64,000 bases of DNA from Streptomyces cinnabarinus. GTDB taxonomy: Bacteria; Actinomycetota; Actinomycetes; Streptomycetales; Streptomycetaceae. Location of the stretch: NCBI RefSeq assembly GCF_027270315.1, contig NZ_CP114413.1:868001-932000 (forward strand). Direction: 5' to 3'. The translations under genes and the position numbers were made by a program. The notes under the pieces are model-generated. The model searched no databases and had not been told where the DNA came from. It saw only the letters and a list, made by a program, of their open reading frames with translations. This document shows positions 1 through 7,361 of this stretch, piece after piece. Within the stretch, counting starts at the first letter, position 1; the number at the start of each line of letters is the position of its first letter.

Positions 1-1221
1 TACGAGGGGCGCGGCGGCGAGATACCCGGCCAGTTCGAAGGCGCTGACGGATGCCTCTCCCCGGAAACGCTCGACCAACTCCTCGGCGGTGTCGGCGGAC
101 TTGGGGCGTCGGCGGGGCGGTCGTCCGCTCGGGCCCCGCCCGACCGGTAGCGCCCACAGTGGCGTCCATCCGGCGGCCGTCCCCGCGATCACCTTCGCCC
201 AGGGCTCGATCCAGTCGGGGGCCAGCTCAAGTACGGGCACCCAGCTCTGAGTTCGACCGCCATTTCGTCGTGCCTTGAAGGCCGGGGTGGTGGCGCCCGG
301 TGCGATCGCGCGGGCGGACACGGCTTCCGTGGTGAGGCGGGTGCGATGCCAGAGTCGGTGCGGCAGGACCTGGAGGACGGCGACCGGCTGGGTGCGCGAC
401 CAGCGCCGGAGCGCCGCGTCGAGTGCGGGGCTGTCCCAGAGGGGGCCCATGCCGTCGGTCAGCAGCAGGATCAGTCTGCGGCCCGTCGGATCGGCGAGCC
501 GTTCCGGAGCGACGCTTCGGGGCGCTGCTCCGCGCCCCGCGCGCCGGGACCAGGAAAGCCTCATCGAACCGTCCACGGTGTCCAGACACAGGGTGCGCAC
601 CACCCGGAACGCGCCATGCCCTTCGAACAACCCCTGTACGTCCGAGGCCAGTTGGCGCCAGATCACCATGGAAGGCCCGATGTCGATCACCAGGTCGACC
701 TCGAACCGGCGCTCCGGCCCCGCCCGCCAAGCCGGGAGCAGCAGCGCCGTCTCACCCATGGCCCGTGCCGTCGCCTCCTCGTCCAACTGCCGTTCCGCCG
801 ACCCTCGTACGCGCTTGAGCGGGCGCAGGGCCCGGCCGAGCGCACGCATCTCGGCCAGGGACCGCTCGCGCCCCAACCGCACTGGGGCGGCCGCGAGTCC
901 AGGTCCCGGGTGGCGCATGCCCGGTGCAGCGTCGTCCCGCCGAGGATGCACAGCGGCGTGCAAAGGAGTGTCGTGCGGACCGGTGCCGGATCCGGGTACA
1001 GGACGGGCCGTGGGCGTCGGGGGCCGACGATCCTCGCCATCGGCCGACGTGGCCTCCGCACCGGAGGATTCGTCAGCCCACTCCCCCCGCCCCGCGAACC
1101 GCGCGACCCACAACGCGTCGGCCAGGTCTTCGGCGGAGACGGCAGAGACGGCGGACACATCGGACGCGTCGGATTCGCCCCCGATGAGTCGTCTCAAGCC
1201 CGCGGCCAGGTCCTCGTCCAC
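1..1221 (-). CDS. vWA-like protein of a vWA-MoxR-VMAP system (SAV_2336-like), C-terminus cut by window edge
   Basis: The frame stays open from a GTG at 1221 to the window edge, giving 407 residues of a longer protein. Residues about 172-345 look like a von Willebrand A fold: a first strand with D180-I-G-P-S184, where a classical metal site has DxSxS, and a later strand with the LLLTDG signature (253-257). Residues 50-115 are low-complexity Pro/Gly/Asp linker. The GTG lies 3 bp after the MoxR stop with GAAGG upstream, so translation is coupled. The family resembles the streptomycete SAV_2336 N-terminal-domain proteins, which I know as the vWA partner of MoxR and VMAP; vWA proteins usually act as a scaffold or substrate adaptor for the ATPase. 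The downstream part, which may hold further domains, is not visible. The vWA assignment is by pattern and context. Confidence 0.8.
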   Translation of the reverse strand, partial: MDEDLAAGLRRLIGGESDASDVSAVSAVSAEDLADALWVARFAGRGEWADESSGAEATSADGEDRRPPTPTARPVPGSGTGPHDTPLHAAVHPRRDDAAPGMRHPGPGLAAAPVRLGRERSLAEMRALGRALRPLKRVRGSAERQLDEEATARAMGETALLLPAWRAGPERRFEVDLVIDIGPSMVIWRQLASDVQGLFEGHGAFRVVRTLCLDTVDGSMRLSWSRRAGRGAAPRSVAPERLADPTGRRLILLLTDGMGPLWDSPALDAALRRWSRTQPVAVLQVLPHRLWHRTRLTTEAVSARAIAPGATTPAFKARRNGGRTQSWVPVLELAPDWIEPWAKVIAGTAAGWTPLWALPVGRGPSGRPPRRRPKSADTAEELVERFRGEASVSAFELAGYLAAAPLV

Positions 1222-1224
1222 CGG

Positions 1225-2337
1225 TCAGCCTTCGTTGAGGGGGCGCAGGAGGTGATCGACGACGAGTGCGCGTTCCTCCGGGTCGTTCCAGACCTGTTGT
1301 GCCACGCGGACCGCGTTGAGGAGCTGGTCGCCCGCGAGTTCGGAGCCGTCCCGCTCCTGCCTGCGCAGGAACTCGTCGATCAGGGCGGCCCGCGCCGGGG
1401 ACTCGGGGCCGTCGGGTTCGGGCAGGTGGGCGGCGAGCAGCCGGGCGAGCTTGGCCCGGTCCGGGCGGCGGATCTCCAGGCGGATGCAGCGCCGCAGGAA
1501 GGCGGGCGGGAACTCGCGTTCGCCGTTGCTGGTCATCACCACGAAGGGGAAGTCGTGGCAGCGCACCTGGCCGTGCGTCAGCTCCGCCCATCCGCCCGGG
1601 TCGGCGGTCATGACCGACGCGGTGTTCTGGTGCAGTCGGGCGAGTTCGAGAACGGTGAACTCGCCCTCCTCGAAGACATGGAGGAGGTCGTTGGGGAAGT
1701 CGACGTCGCTCTTGTCGATCTCGTCGATGAGCAGCACCCGGGGACGGCGCCAGGGCAGCAGGGCGGTACCCAAGGGGCCGAGGCGCAAGTAGTGCCCGAC
1801 GTCGAGCGGTTCGGGCGCTTCACCGGCCAACGGAGCTTCCTCGCGCCGTGGTTGCGTGTCCGCGAACCGGCCGCTGAGGCCGACGTCCTGAAGGCGTCCG
1901 ATGGCGTCGTACTCGTACTGCCCCTCCCTGAGCGTGGTCCGGCTGCTCACGGACCAGCGCAGCACGGGACCGAGTCGCAGCTCCCTGGCGATGCTGTAGG
2001 CCAGCGTCGTCTTGCCCACGCCCGGGGGGCCGGTCACCAGGAGCGGTCGGCGCAGCAGGAGCGCCATGTTGACGAGGTGGATCTCCTCCCGCTCCGCCTG
2101 GTAGTGGGCGGCGCCACGGGTGCGGGCGCGTACGCCGGGTGCCGCCGTGCCCTGCGGCGGGTCCAGCAGGCAGTCGTCGTCCGCTTCCCCGCTGAAGGAG
2201 CGCCACGGCGGGGGTGGTGGCAGGCGGTGGATGCCGTCATGGGGCTCGGCGGTGCCGCGGTAGATCCACCAGCCGGGCTCGGGTTCCCCGGGCGGAGCCG
2301 GCGGCGCGACACGGGCGGTGGTGCCCTCCGTGGTCAT
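1225..2337 (-). CDS. MoxR-type AAA+ ATPase of the vWA-MoxR-VMAP system
   Basis: This 370-residue protein has one AAA+ module after an 80-residue Pro/Gly-rich tail. Walker A is GPPGVGKT (103-110), Walker B is LLIDEID (202-208), sensor 1 is the MTSNGE strand (268-273), and FLRR (280-283) supplies a likely arginine finger. The placement of these motifs fits the MoxR clade, chaperone-like ATPases that remodel a vWA partner. ATG at 2337 overlaps the stop of the upstream VMAP gene by 4 bp (ATGA), and the vWA gene follows 3 bp after its own stop, so the three are translationally coupled. In the ternary conflict model the ATPase gives the NTP-dependent switching step between sensing and effector release. 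The family call is secure; the role is inferred from context. Confidence 0.9.
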   Translation of the reverse strand: MTTEGTTARVAPPAPPGEPEPGWWIYRGTAEPHDGIHRLPPPPPWRSFSGEADDDCLLDPPQGTAAPGVRARTRGAAHYQAEREEIHLVNMALLLRRPLLVTGPPGVGKTTLAYSIARELRLGPVLRWSVSSRTTLREGQYEYDAIGRLQDVGLSGRFADTQPRREEAPLAGEAPEPLDVGHYLRLGPLGTALLPWRRPRVLLIDEIDKSDVDFPNDLLHVFEEGEFTVLELARLHQNTASVMTADPGGWAELTHGQVRCHDFPFVVMTSNGEREFPPAFLRRCIRLEIRRPDRAKLARLLAAHLPEPDGPESPARAALIDEFLRRQERDGSELAGDQLLNAVRVAQQVWNDPEERALVVDHLLRPLNEG

Positions 2338-3926
2338 GTCTGTGACTCCCTCGTCCGTCCGGGCACGCTCAGCGGGCCCTCCCGCTGGACGCAGTCCGGG
2401 TCGTCCCAGAACAGCGTCAGGTGGTTGTGCATGTCCGTCTCGTCGTCACGGGGGACGCCGCGCCGCCACTGCCGCATACGGGTGGGCAGATCGGCGAACC
2501 GGTCCCGTGCGGGCTCGTGCAGCCGTGCGGCGAGTTCGGCGGGGTCGCCTTCGTCACGCCGCCACACCATGAACGGCACGCCCTCGCACACGGCCTCCTG
2601 GAGCGCGAGCGCACCCCGGGGGTCGCCGTGGTCGTAGGGGAAGGCAAGGGCGATGCCCGCGCTGTCCGGGTGGTCGTCGAGCCAGGCCCGCACCTCGCCG
2701 TCGCGTCCCCGCAGGTACAGCACCTCCCCGTGCTCCTCCAGGGTCGCGGCGGCGTCCAGGGCCAGCCAGCCGAGCAGGCCCTGGGGTTCGCACGGCGCCC
2801 CGGATCCCCGGAGCACGGTCCACCGGCGTCTCCAGTCGCGGTGCCATGAGCGTCGTCGTATGCGGTCCAATGAGCGCACGATCACCGGGTACTTGTGGCC
2901 GAGCAGATAGCCCTGGTCGTCGGTCAGCCAGCGCTCGACGGGGTGGGCGAGCAGTGACCACGGCAGCAGGAACTCCGCGTGCGCGTGGTCCGCCGCGTCC
3001 AGTCCGATGACCAGGTCCTCCCAGTCGACCAGACAGGTCCTGCCGCACTGCTGGAGTTCGCGCACGGTGTAGACCCGATCGCACTCCCGTCTGAAGAGCT
3101 GGCAGAGGCCGTCCTCCGTCCAGTCGAACAGGGCCGCCTCCACCGTGTACTGCTGTGAGCCGGGCGCCAGTTCGTCGAGGCGGATCTGCAGCACGCGGCG
3201 TTCCACGTGCGCCGCCGCGGCGTCGGGGCGGCCCAGGAGCGCGTCGCGGACGGGCGAGGGGAGGTCCAGGTCATGGGCCGCGAGCAGCAGGTGGCTGCGC
3301 AGGATCTCCGCCGCCTCCTTGGGCACGGAGGCGGCCAGTTCGGCCAGGAAGCGCAGAACGAGCGGCTCCCGCGTGCCGGCCCCGGTCGCGGGCTCCTTGG
3401 CGTCGTTCAGCCTGCGCACCATGGAGCAGACGTCCTCGGTACCCCGCAGGCCCGAGGGCTCGCCCGGCAGCAGGGCCCTGCGCAGCGCGTCGTGCGCCAC
3501 GACGAGCGACACCGTGGTCCGCATCGCGTCGAGGCACTCGACGATCGTCTGGAGCCGGGTGCCCGACAGACGGCCCTCTGGCGCCAACTCCGCTACGAGG
3601 GCCTCCAGTTCCGTCATGGCGGCCTCCTCACCCCGGAGCCAGCGCAGGGTGTCGGCGAGTGCCCGCAGCGCCCTGCCCCGCTCCTGGAACCGGTCGATCG
3701 TCTCGACCAGTGCGAGGATCTGGCTGCGTGGATCGGCGTGATACTGCACCGTGAACCGCCCCAGCCGTCGGCCCGTCATGGAGCAGACCTGGCGGAAGAA
3801 GTGGGGGTCGTCCAGATCGGAGAAGGCCGCCAGGCTCGCGCTCAGCCGTTCCATGTCATACGCGCTCCAGCCGGACGGCTCCTCCCAGGGGCCGCTGTCT
3901 CCGGAGACTCCCGTGCGCGTCTTCAC
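2334..3926 (-). CDS. VMAP: vWA-MoxR-associated adaptor with N-terminal effector-associated domain
   Basis: The 530-residue protein has two parts. Residues about 24-114 form an all-helical domain with a D-x-D-D-P-x-F start and an E-A-A-x-T-E-L end that matches the C-terminal domain of the neighbouring hydrolase, as expected of an effector-associated domain (EAD). Residues about 245-510 look like the VMAP C-terminal domain: strand LQIRLDEL, then LPWSLLAHPVERW, VIVRSLDRI, a GVPFMVWRR segment and a final HLTLFWDDP. A helical middle region (about 120-240) links them. The GTG start at 3926 overlaps the hydrolase stop (GTGA), and its own stop overlaps the MoxR start. VMAP is thought to bridge an EAD-bearing effector to the MoxR-vWA pair. 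The assignment rests on motif recall and operon order; a profile search against the Pfam VMAP-C and EAD families would settle it. Confidence 0.8.
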   Translation of the reverse strand: MKTRTGVSGDSGPWEEPSGWSAYDMERLSASLAAFSDLDDPHFFRQVCSMTGRRLGRFTVQYHADPRSQILALVETIDRFQERGRALRALADTLRWLRGEEAAMTELEALVAELAPEGRLSGTRLQTIVECLDAMRTTVSLVVAHDALRRALLPGEPSGLRGTEDVCSMVRRLNDAKEPATGAGTREPLVLRFLAELAASVPKEAAEILRSHLLLAAHDLDLPSPVRDALLGRPDAAAAHVERRVLQIRLDELAPGSQQYTVEAALFDWTEDGLCQLFRRECDRVYTVRELQQCGRTCLVDWEDLVIGLDAADHAHAEFLLPWSLLAHPVERWLTDDQGYLLGHKYPVIVRSLDRIRRRSWHRDWRRRWTVLRGSGAPCEPQGLLGWLALDAAATLEEHGEVLYLRGRDGEVRAWLDDHPDSAGIALAFPYDHGDPRGALALQEAVCEGVPFMVWRRDEGDPAELAARLHEPARDRFADLPTRMRQWRRGVPRDDETDMHNHLTLFWDDPDCVQREGPLSVPGRTRESQT

Positions 3927-4963
3927 CGGTGCTCGCCGATGAGCGCGCGCAGTTCGGCGGTGGCGGCCTCGTCGGGGCGCAGCGCGGTGATCACGTCCCG
4001 GAAAGTCAGCAGGGCGCGGCGGGCGTCGCGGTGCGAACGGCAGCGCTCGACGATCTCCACCAGGTGGTCTCGCGGGTGCTCCTTGTACGCGGCCGAGAAG
4101 CCGCTGTCGGGCGCGAGGGAACGCCGCATCTGGCTGACGACCGTGCGGCGGAAGGCGGGGTCGTCCATGTCCGGGATCCGCTCGGCGAGGGCGACGACGG
4201 CGAAGGTGTCCGGGAAGGGGCGCAGATCCTGAGAAGGGCGCAGGTCCGGCCGCCCGGCGTCGGGAGACGCGAGCAGGATCAGGCGTTTCAGCGTGGTGTA
4301 CGTGCGATGGTCACGGCTGTCGGGGCGGGCGATGCCGGGATGGTCGCCCGGGAGGACGGCGGCGTCGGGAAAGGTGCCGCGCGCGGAGGCCGGGGTGACG
4401 ATGTTGTCGCTCTCCCCCGCGTACACCGAGAAGGGAATCGGGCAGGTGCGCTCGGTCACCTCGCGCGCGTGGACGATGTCGCGCAGGACGGCGCGCTGGG
4501 TCTCGGCCACCCGCTCGTGCAGCGGGCGCAGTTCACGCTCCTGCAGGTTGCCCCGTAACAGCGGGCGGCGCAGCGACAGGGCGATCTCCGAACCGTTGTT
4601 CGGGCAGGCCAGCATCACTACGCGGTCGATACGGCGCAGATCGGCGCCGCGCCCTTCGGCCGTCATCCGGGCCAGGTGCCGCTGCACGACGAGGCCGCCC
4701 TGGCTGTGCGAGATCAGCAGCAGGCGGCGGTACGGGCCCGCCTCGGTGTCGAGGAACTCCTTGAGACTGTCCGCGATCGTGTCGATGCCGGGTAAGCGGC
4801 GACGCGGGTCCACGGCCCACAGGCCGGTGGCGTAGGCGAAGGGCAGGGTGTCGACGAAGGCGAGGTCGTCGTCCGAGCCGATCAGCCGGCGCAGCGGCTC
4901 CCACATGGTCGCGGCGGAGTTGAACCCGTGCACGAGCACGACTCCCAGCCAGGCTTCCCCCAA
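3923..4963 (-). CDS. alpha/beta-hydrolase effector with C-terminal effector-associated domain
   Basis: The N-terminal 240 residues are an alpha/beta-hydrolase: the VLVHGF strand (9-14) with the oxyanion loop, nucleophile S87 in SHSQGG, D186 in YAGESDNI and H208 in PGDHPG form a complete triad, as in DUF676/PGAP1-like lipases and esterases. Residues about 253-344 are a helical domain matching the N-terminus of the VMAP next door. I set the start at TTG 4963, 38 bp after the MerR stop and behind GAGGAG with 6-bp spacing; the frame is open to an ATG at 5077, but that would overlap MerR by 76 bp. No signal peptide, so it acts in the cytoplasm, perhaps on lipid or another ester. It is the likely effector of the four-gene system. 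Substrate unknown. Confidence 0.82.
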   Translation of the reverse strand: MGEAWLGVVLVHGFNSAATMWEPLRRLIGSDDDLAFVDTLPFAYATGLWAVDPRRRLPGIDTIADSLKEFLDTEAGPYRRLLLISHSQGGLVVQRHLARMTAEGRGADLRRIDRVVMLACPNNGSEIALSLRRPLLRGNLQERELRPLHERVAETQRAVLRDIVHAREVTERTCPIPFSVYAGESDNIVTPASARGTFPDAAVLPGDHPGIARPDSRDHRTYTTLKRLILLASPDAGRPDLRPSQDLRPFPDTFAVVALAERIPDMDDPAFRRTVVSQMRRSLAPDSGFSAAYKEHPRDHLVEIVERCRSHRDARRALLTFRDVITALRPDEAATAELRALIGEHR

Positions 4964-5001
4964 CTCCTGCTCCTCGGTCGCGTGAGCTCCGTGCTGACAA
5001 G

Positions 5002-5424
5002 CTACCCAGGTCCGTCGGCCCACGTACGGGATTCGCCCGCCCCGGCGGCCCGGAGGATGCGACGGAACGTGGGGCACTCCATGTGGCTCGGCGCCGGGCA
5101 GGCGGCGGCGTGCCGGAGGGAGTCGCGCAGGACGCCCAACTCCTTGATTCTCGCCTCCAGTTCGTCCGCCTTGGCGGCGAGCATCCCGCGGTCGATGTCC
5201 GGCGGCCCGTCAGGGGCGAACGTACGGGCGATCTCGTCGAGGGAGAACCCGGCGGAGCGCCCCAGGGCGATCAGCGCCAGACGCTGGAGCACCCCGGGGT
5301 CGTACTGGCGGCGCAGGCCACGCCTGCCGGAAGAGGCGATCAGCCCCCTCTCCTCGTAGTACCGCAGGGTCGAGGCGGGCAGCCCGGCGCGGCGTGACAC
5401 TTCGGCGATGTCCAGGTCCGTCAT
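5002..5424 (-). CDS. MerR-family transcriptional regulator
   Basis: The 140-residue protein starts with the MerR winged helix (DIAEVSRRAG, then TLRYYEERGLI), continues with RQYDPGVLQRLALI, has a long dimerisation helix, and ends with two cysteines in a CPAPSHMEC stretch common in streptomycete MerR proteins. The divergent methyltransferase shares its upstream region, which holds a dyad inside a 19-bp promoter spacer, so this protein probably activates that gene and controls its own. It is also the first gene of the minus-strand run leading into the conflict operon 38 bp downstream, so read-through could tie that operon to MerR. The inducer is unknown; two cysteines alone do not prove metal or redox sensing. 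Confidence 0.9.
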   Translation of the reverse strand: MTDLDIAEVSRRAGLPASTLRYYEERGLIASSGRRGLRRQYDPGVLQRLALIALGRSAGFSLDEIARTFAPDGPPDIDRGMLAAKADELEARIKELGVLRDSLRHAAACPAPSHMECPTFRRILRAAGAGESRTWADGPG

Positions 5425-5428
5425 GGTG

Positions 5429-5459
5429 TTGACCTCAAGTCGGCTTGAAGTAGCACGCT
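5429..5459 (+). promoter_or_regulatory. MerR-type promoter and operator
   Basis: TTGACC (5429-5434) and CACGCT (5454-5459) are separated by 19 bp, the over-long spacer typical of MerR-activated promoters. The spacer holds an inverted repeat, ACCTCAAG (5432-5439) and CTTGAAGT (5444-5451), with 7 of 8 positions complementary across TCGG. It reads towards the methyltransferase at 5496; the regulator starts 5 bp upstream on the other strand. Confidence 0.8.
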
Positions 5460-5495
5460 GTCATCTCCGCCCGACGACGGCAAGCACGGGAGACG

Positions 5496-6344
5496 ATGAT
5501 GAACATGACGCACAGCACCGATGACAGCCAGGCGGCCCGCTGGAACGGTCGGACCGGACACATCTGGGTGGAGGAACAGGCGTTGCTGGACGGGCTGCTC
5601 CGGCCCCTGGAGGAGCTGCTCGTGGAGGCGGTGCCCGCGGGGCACGAGGGTCGTGTCCTCGATGTCGGCTGCGGCACCGGGGGCACCACGGTGGCGCTCG
5701 CCCGGCGCCTCGGTCCGGCGGGGCGCTGTGTCGGCGTCGACATCTCCGAGCCGATGATCGCGGCCGCGCGGGCCCGCGCCGAGCGGGAGGGGGTTCCGGC
5801 GTCCTTCGTCCGGGCCGACGCCGGGGGGTACGCCTTCGAGACGGCCGCCTTCGACACCGTCGTCTCGCGCCTCGGCGTGATGTTCTTCGACGACTCCGTG
5901 CGCGCCTTCGCCAACCTCCGGCGCGCGGCCGAGGACGGCGCCCGGCTCCGGGTCGTCGTCTGGCGTGGCGCGGAGGAGAACCCGTTCATGACGACGGCCG
6001 AACGCGCCGCGGCCCCGCTGCTCCCCGAGCTGCCCGCCCGTCGGCCGGACGGACCGGGACAGTTCGCGTTCGCGGACCCGGCCCTGGTCCGGGACGTGCT
6101 CACGCCCGGCGGGTGGGCCGACGTGGACATCCAGCCGTTCGAGGTGGACTGCACCCTGCCCACCGCGGATCTGGTCCGCTACTTCACCCGGCTCGGTCCG
6201 CTCGGCCAGCTCCTTCCGGACGTGGACGAGCGGACCCGGGAGCGGATCGTGACGACGGTCCGCGCCGCCTTCGAGCCGTTCGTGCACGGCACGGAAGTCC
6301 GTTTCACCGCCGCCTGTTGGGTGGTCGGCGCCCAGGCACGCTGA
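5496..6344 (+). CDS. class I SAM-dependent methyltransferase
   Basis: The 282-residue protein has the SAM-binding motif VLDVGCGTGG near residue 53, an acidic strand end in GVDISEPM, then VRADAG and a SRLGVMFFDD stretch, which is the order of motifs I to IV in the Methyltransf_11/25 group. The substrate cannot be told from sequence. GGGAG precedes several possible ATG codons (5496, 5499, 5505); I use the first. It is transcribed from the MerR-type promoter and ends directly against the expansin gene on the other strand, with the two stop codons adjacent. Function beyond methyl transfer to a small molecule is inference. Confidence 0.85.
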   Translation: MMNMTHSTDDSQAARWNGRTGHIWVEEQALLDGLLRPLEELLVEAVPAGHEGRVLDVGCGTGGTTVALARRLGPAGRCVGVDISEPMIAAARARAEREGVPASFVRADAGGYAFETAAFDTVVSRLGVMFFDDSVRAFANLRRAAEDGARLRVVVWRGAEENPFMTTAERAAAPLLPELPARRPDGPGQFAFADPALVRDVLTPGGWADVDIQPFEVDCTLPTADLVRYFTRLGPLGQLLPDVDERTRERIVTTVRAAFEPFVHGTEVRFTAACWVVGAQAR

Positions 6345-7238
6345 CTACGCGGGCCCGGGGAACTGGACCCGGGTGGGCTGCACGACGTTCGCCCTGATCC
6401 CGATCCCCTCGACGGTGAGCCGTTGCCCGTGGATGTCGGTGATCCTGATCGGGCCGCCGCACCCGCCCCCGTCCTCGGCGAGGAAGTAGTTGTACTCGGC
6501 GCGCGGCAACTGACGCCAGCCGCCGCCGGTGCCGACCTCCAGCCGCGCCACCGGGTTGCGGTGGCCGATCACCTGGATCGCGCACCAGTAACTGCTGGAC
6601 CCCGTCTTGTACCGGACGGACAGCGTGCCCACGTCGGCCGGGCTCGCCAGCTCCCAGGTGACCGGGATCTGTCCGGCCGAGGGCGCGGCGAGACGGGCGA
6701 AGGCCTCGGCGCTGAGGTCGATATGGCCGGGCGCGCACTCGGGGCACTCGTTGGTGACCCGAACCGTGACGGAGGCCCCGTCGGCCGCGCGGACGGTCAC
6801 GTACGCCCCGCAGGCCTTGGCCGTCTCGTAGTCGGTGTGGTTCATCGCGGCGGTCATGACGTCTTTGCTCGCGTCGTACATGCAGGCGCCCGTGCCGTCG
6901 GAGTCGTAGAAGGTGGCGAGGCCCCGGTAGCTGACGCCGGGCCGTATCCGCCCGGCCAACGCCCCCGTGGCCGAGGCCTTTTGAGGCGTGCGGGTCGCCG
7001 AAGGCCTCGGCTTGGCGGTGGTCGCGGAGGGGGACGGCTTGCGCGAAGGGGACGGTTTCGCCGTCGGGCCGGTCGTACGGGGTGACGGACTCGGCGTCGT
7101 GTCCGGCACGTTCACCGTGGCGGTGGGCGTGGTCGCGGCCCGGTCCGCGTCGGCCTGCCCGTCGGAGAGCAGTACCAGGGTCAGGGAGGCCACGATGAGC
7201 GCCGCGGCCGCCGATATCCACAGCCACCGTCTGTGCAC
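6345..7238 (-). CDS. expansin-like double-psi beta-barrel protein, membrane-anchored or exported
   Basis: From GTG 7238, which follows a strong AAGGAGGT, the product is 297 residues. A hydrophobic segment at 6-24 is a signal peptide or anchor; residues 35-90 are a Pro/Ser/Thr/Lys wall-spanning linker; from about 100 there is a double-psi barrel with GLATFYD, NHTDYETAKACGAYV, and TNECPECAPGHIDLS, where the HID aspartate corresponds to the expansin family's key acidic residue. The C-terminal half fits the second, carbohydrate-binding expansin domain (WCAIQVIGHRNPVARLEV). Bacterial expansins of the EXLX1 type loosen plant cell walls without hydrolysis. An in-frame start at 7310 exists but has no ribosome site. 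It fits with the esterase-CBM2 and pectate lyase further along the window. Confidence 0.82.
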   Translation of the reverse strand: MHRRWLWISAAAALIVASLTLVLLSDGQADADRAATTPTATVNVPDTTPSPSPRTTGPTAKPSPSRKPSPSATTAKPRPSATRTPQKASATGALAGRIRPGVSYRGLATFYDSDGTGACMYDASKDVMTAAMNHTDYETAKACGAYVTVRAADGASVTVRVTNECPECAPGHIDLSAEAFARLAAPSAGQIPVTWELASPADVGTLSVRYKTGSSSYWCAIQVIGHRNPVARLEVGTGGGWRQLPRAEYNYFLAEDGGGCGGPIRITDIHGQRLTVEGIGIRANVVQPTRVQFPGPA

Positions 7239-7361
7239 CGGACCTCCTTGACGGCCGCTGTGCGCTGCCGTGATTGACAGGAGCAGCGATCGTGCCAGAC
7301 CCGGCGACACACCGACAAGCCCGGTCTCGCACCGTGAGCGAGCCGTGCCGTCACCACCCCG

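Noticed and set aside
346..2637. 763-residue open frame on the plus strand
   Set aside because: It is the antisense shadow of the vWA and MoxR genes; its amino-acid make-up is Arg/Gly/Ala-biased with no domain, while the minus strand carries clear AAA+ motifs.
5496..6344. Methyltransferase as a part of the conflict system
   Set aside because: It is divergent from the operon, paired with MerR by a textbook promoter, and has no effector-associated domain.
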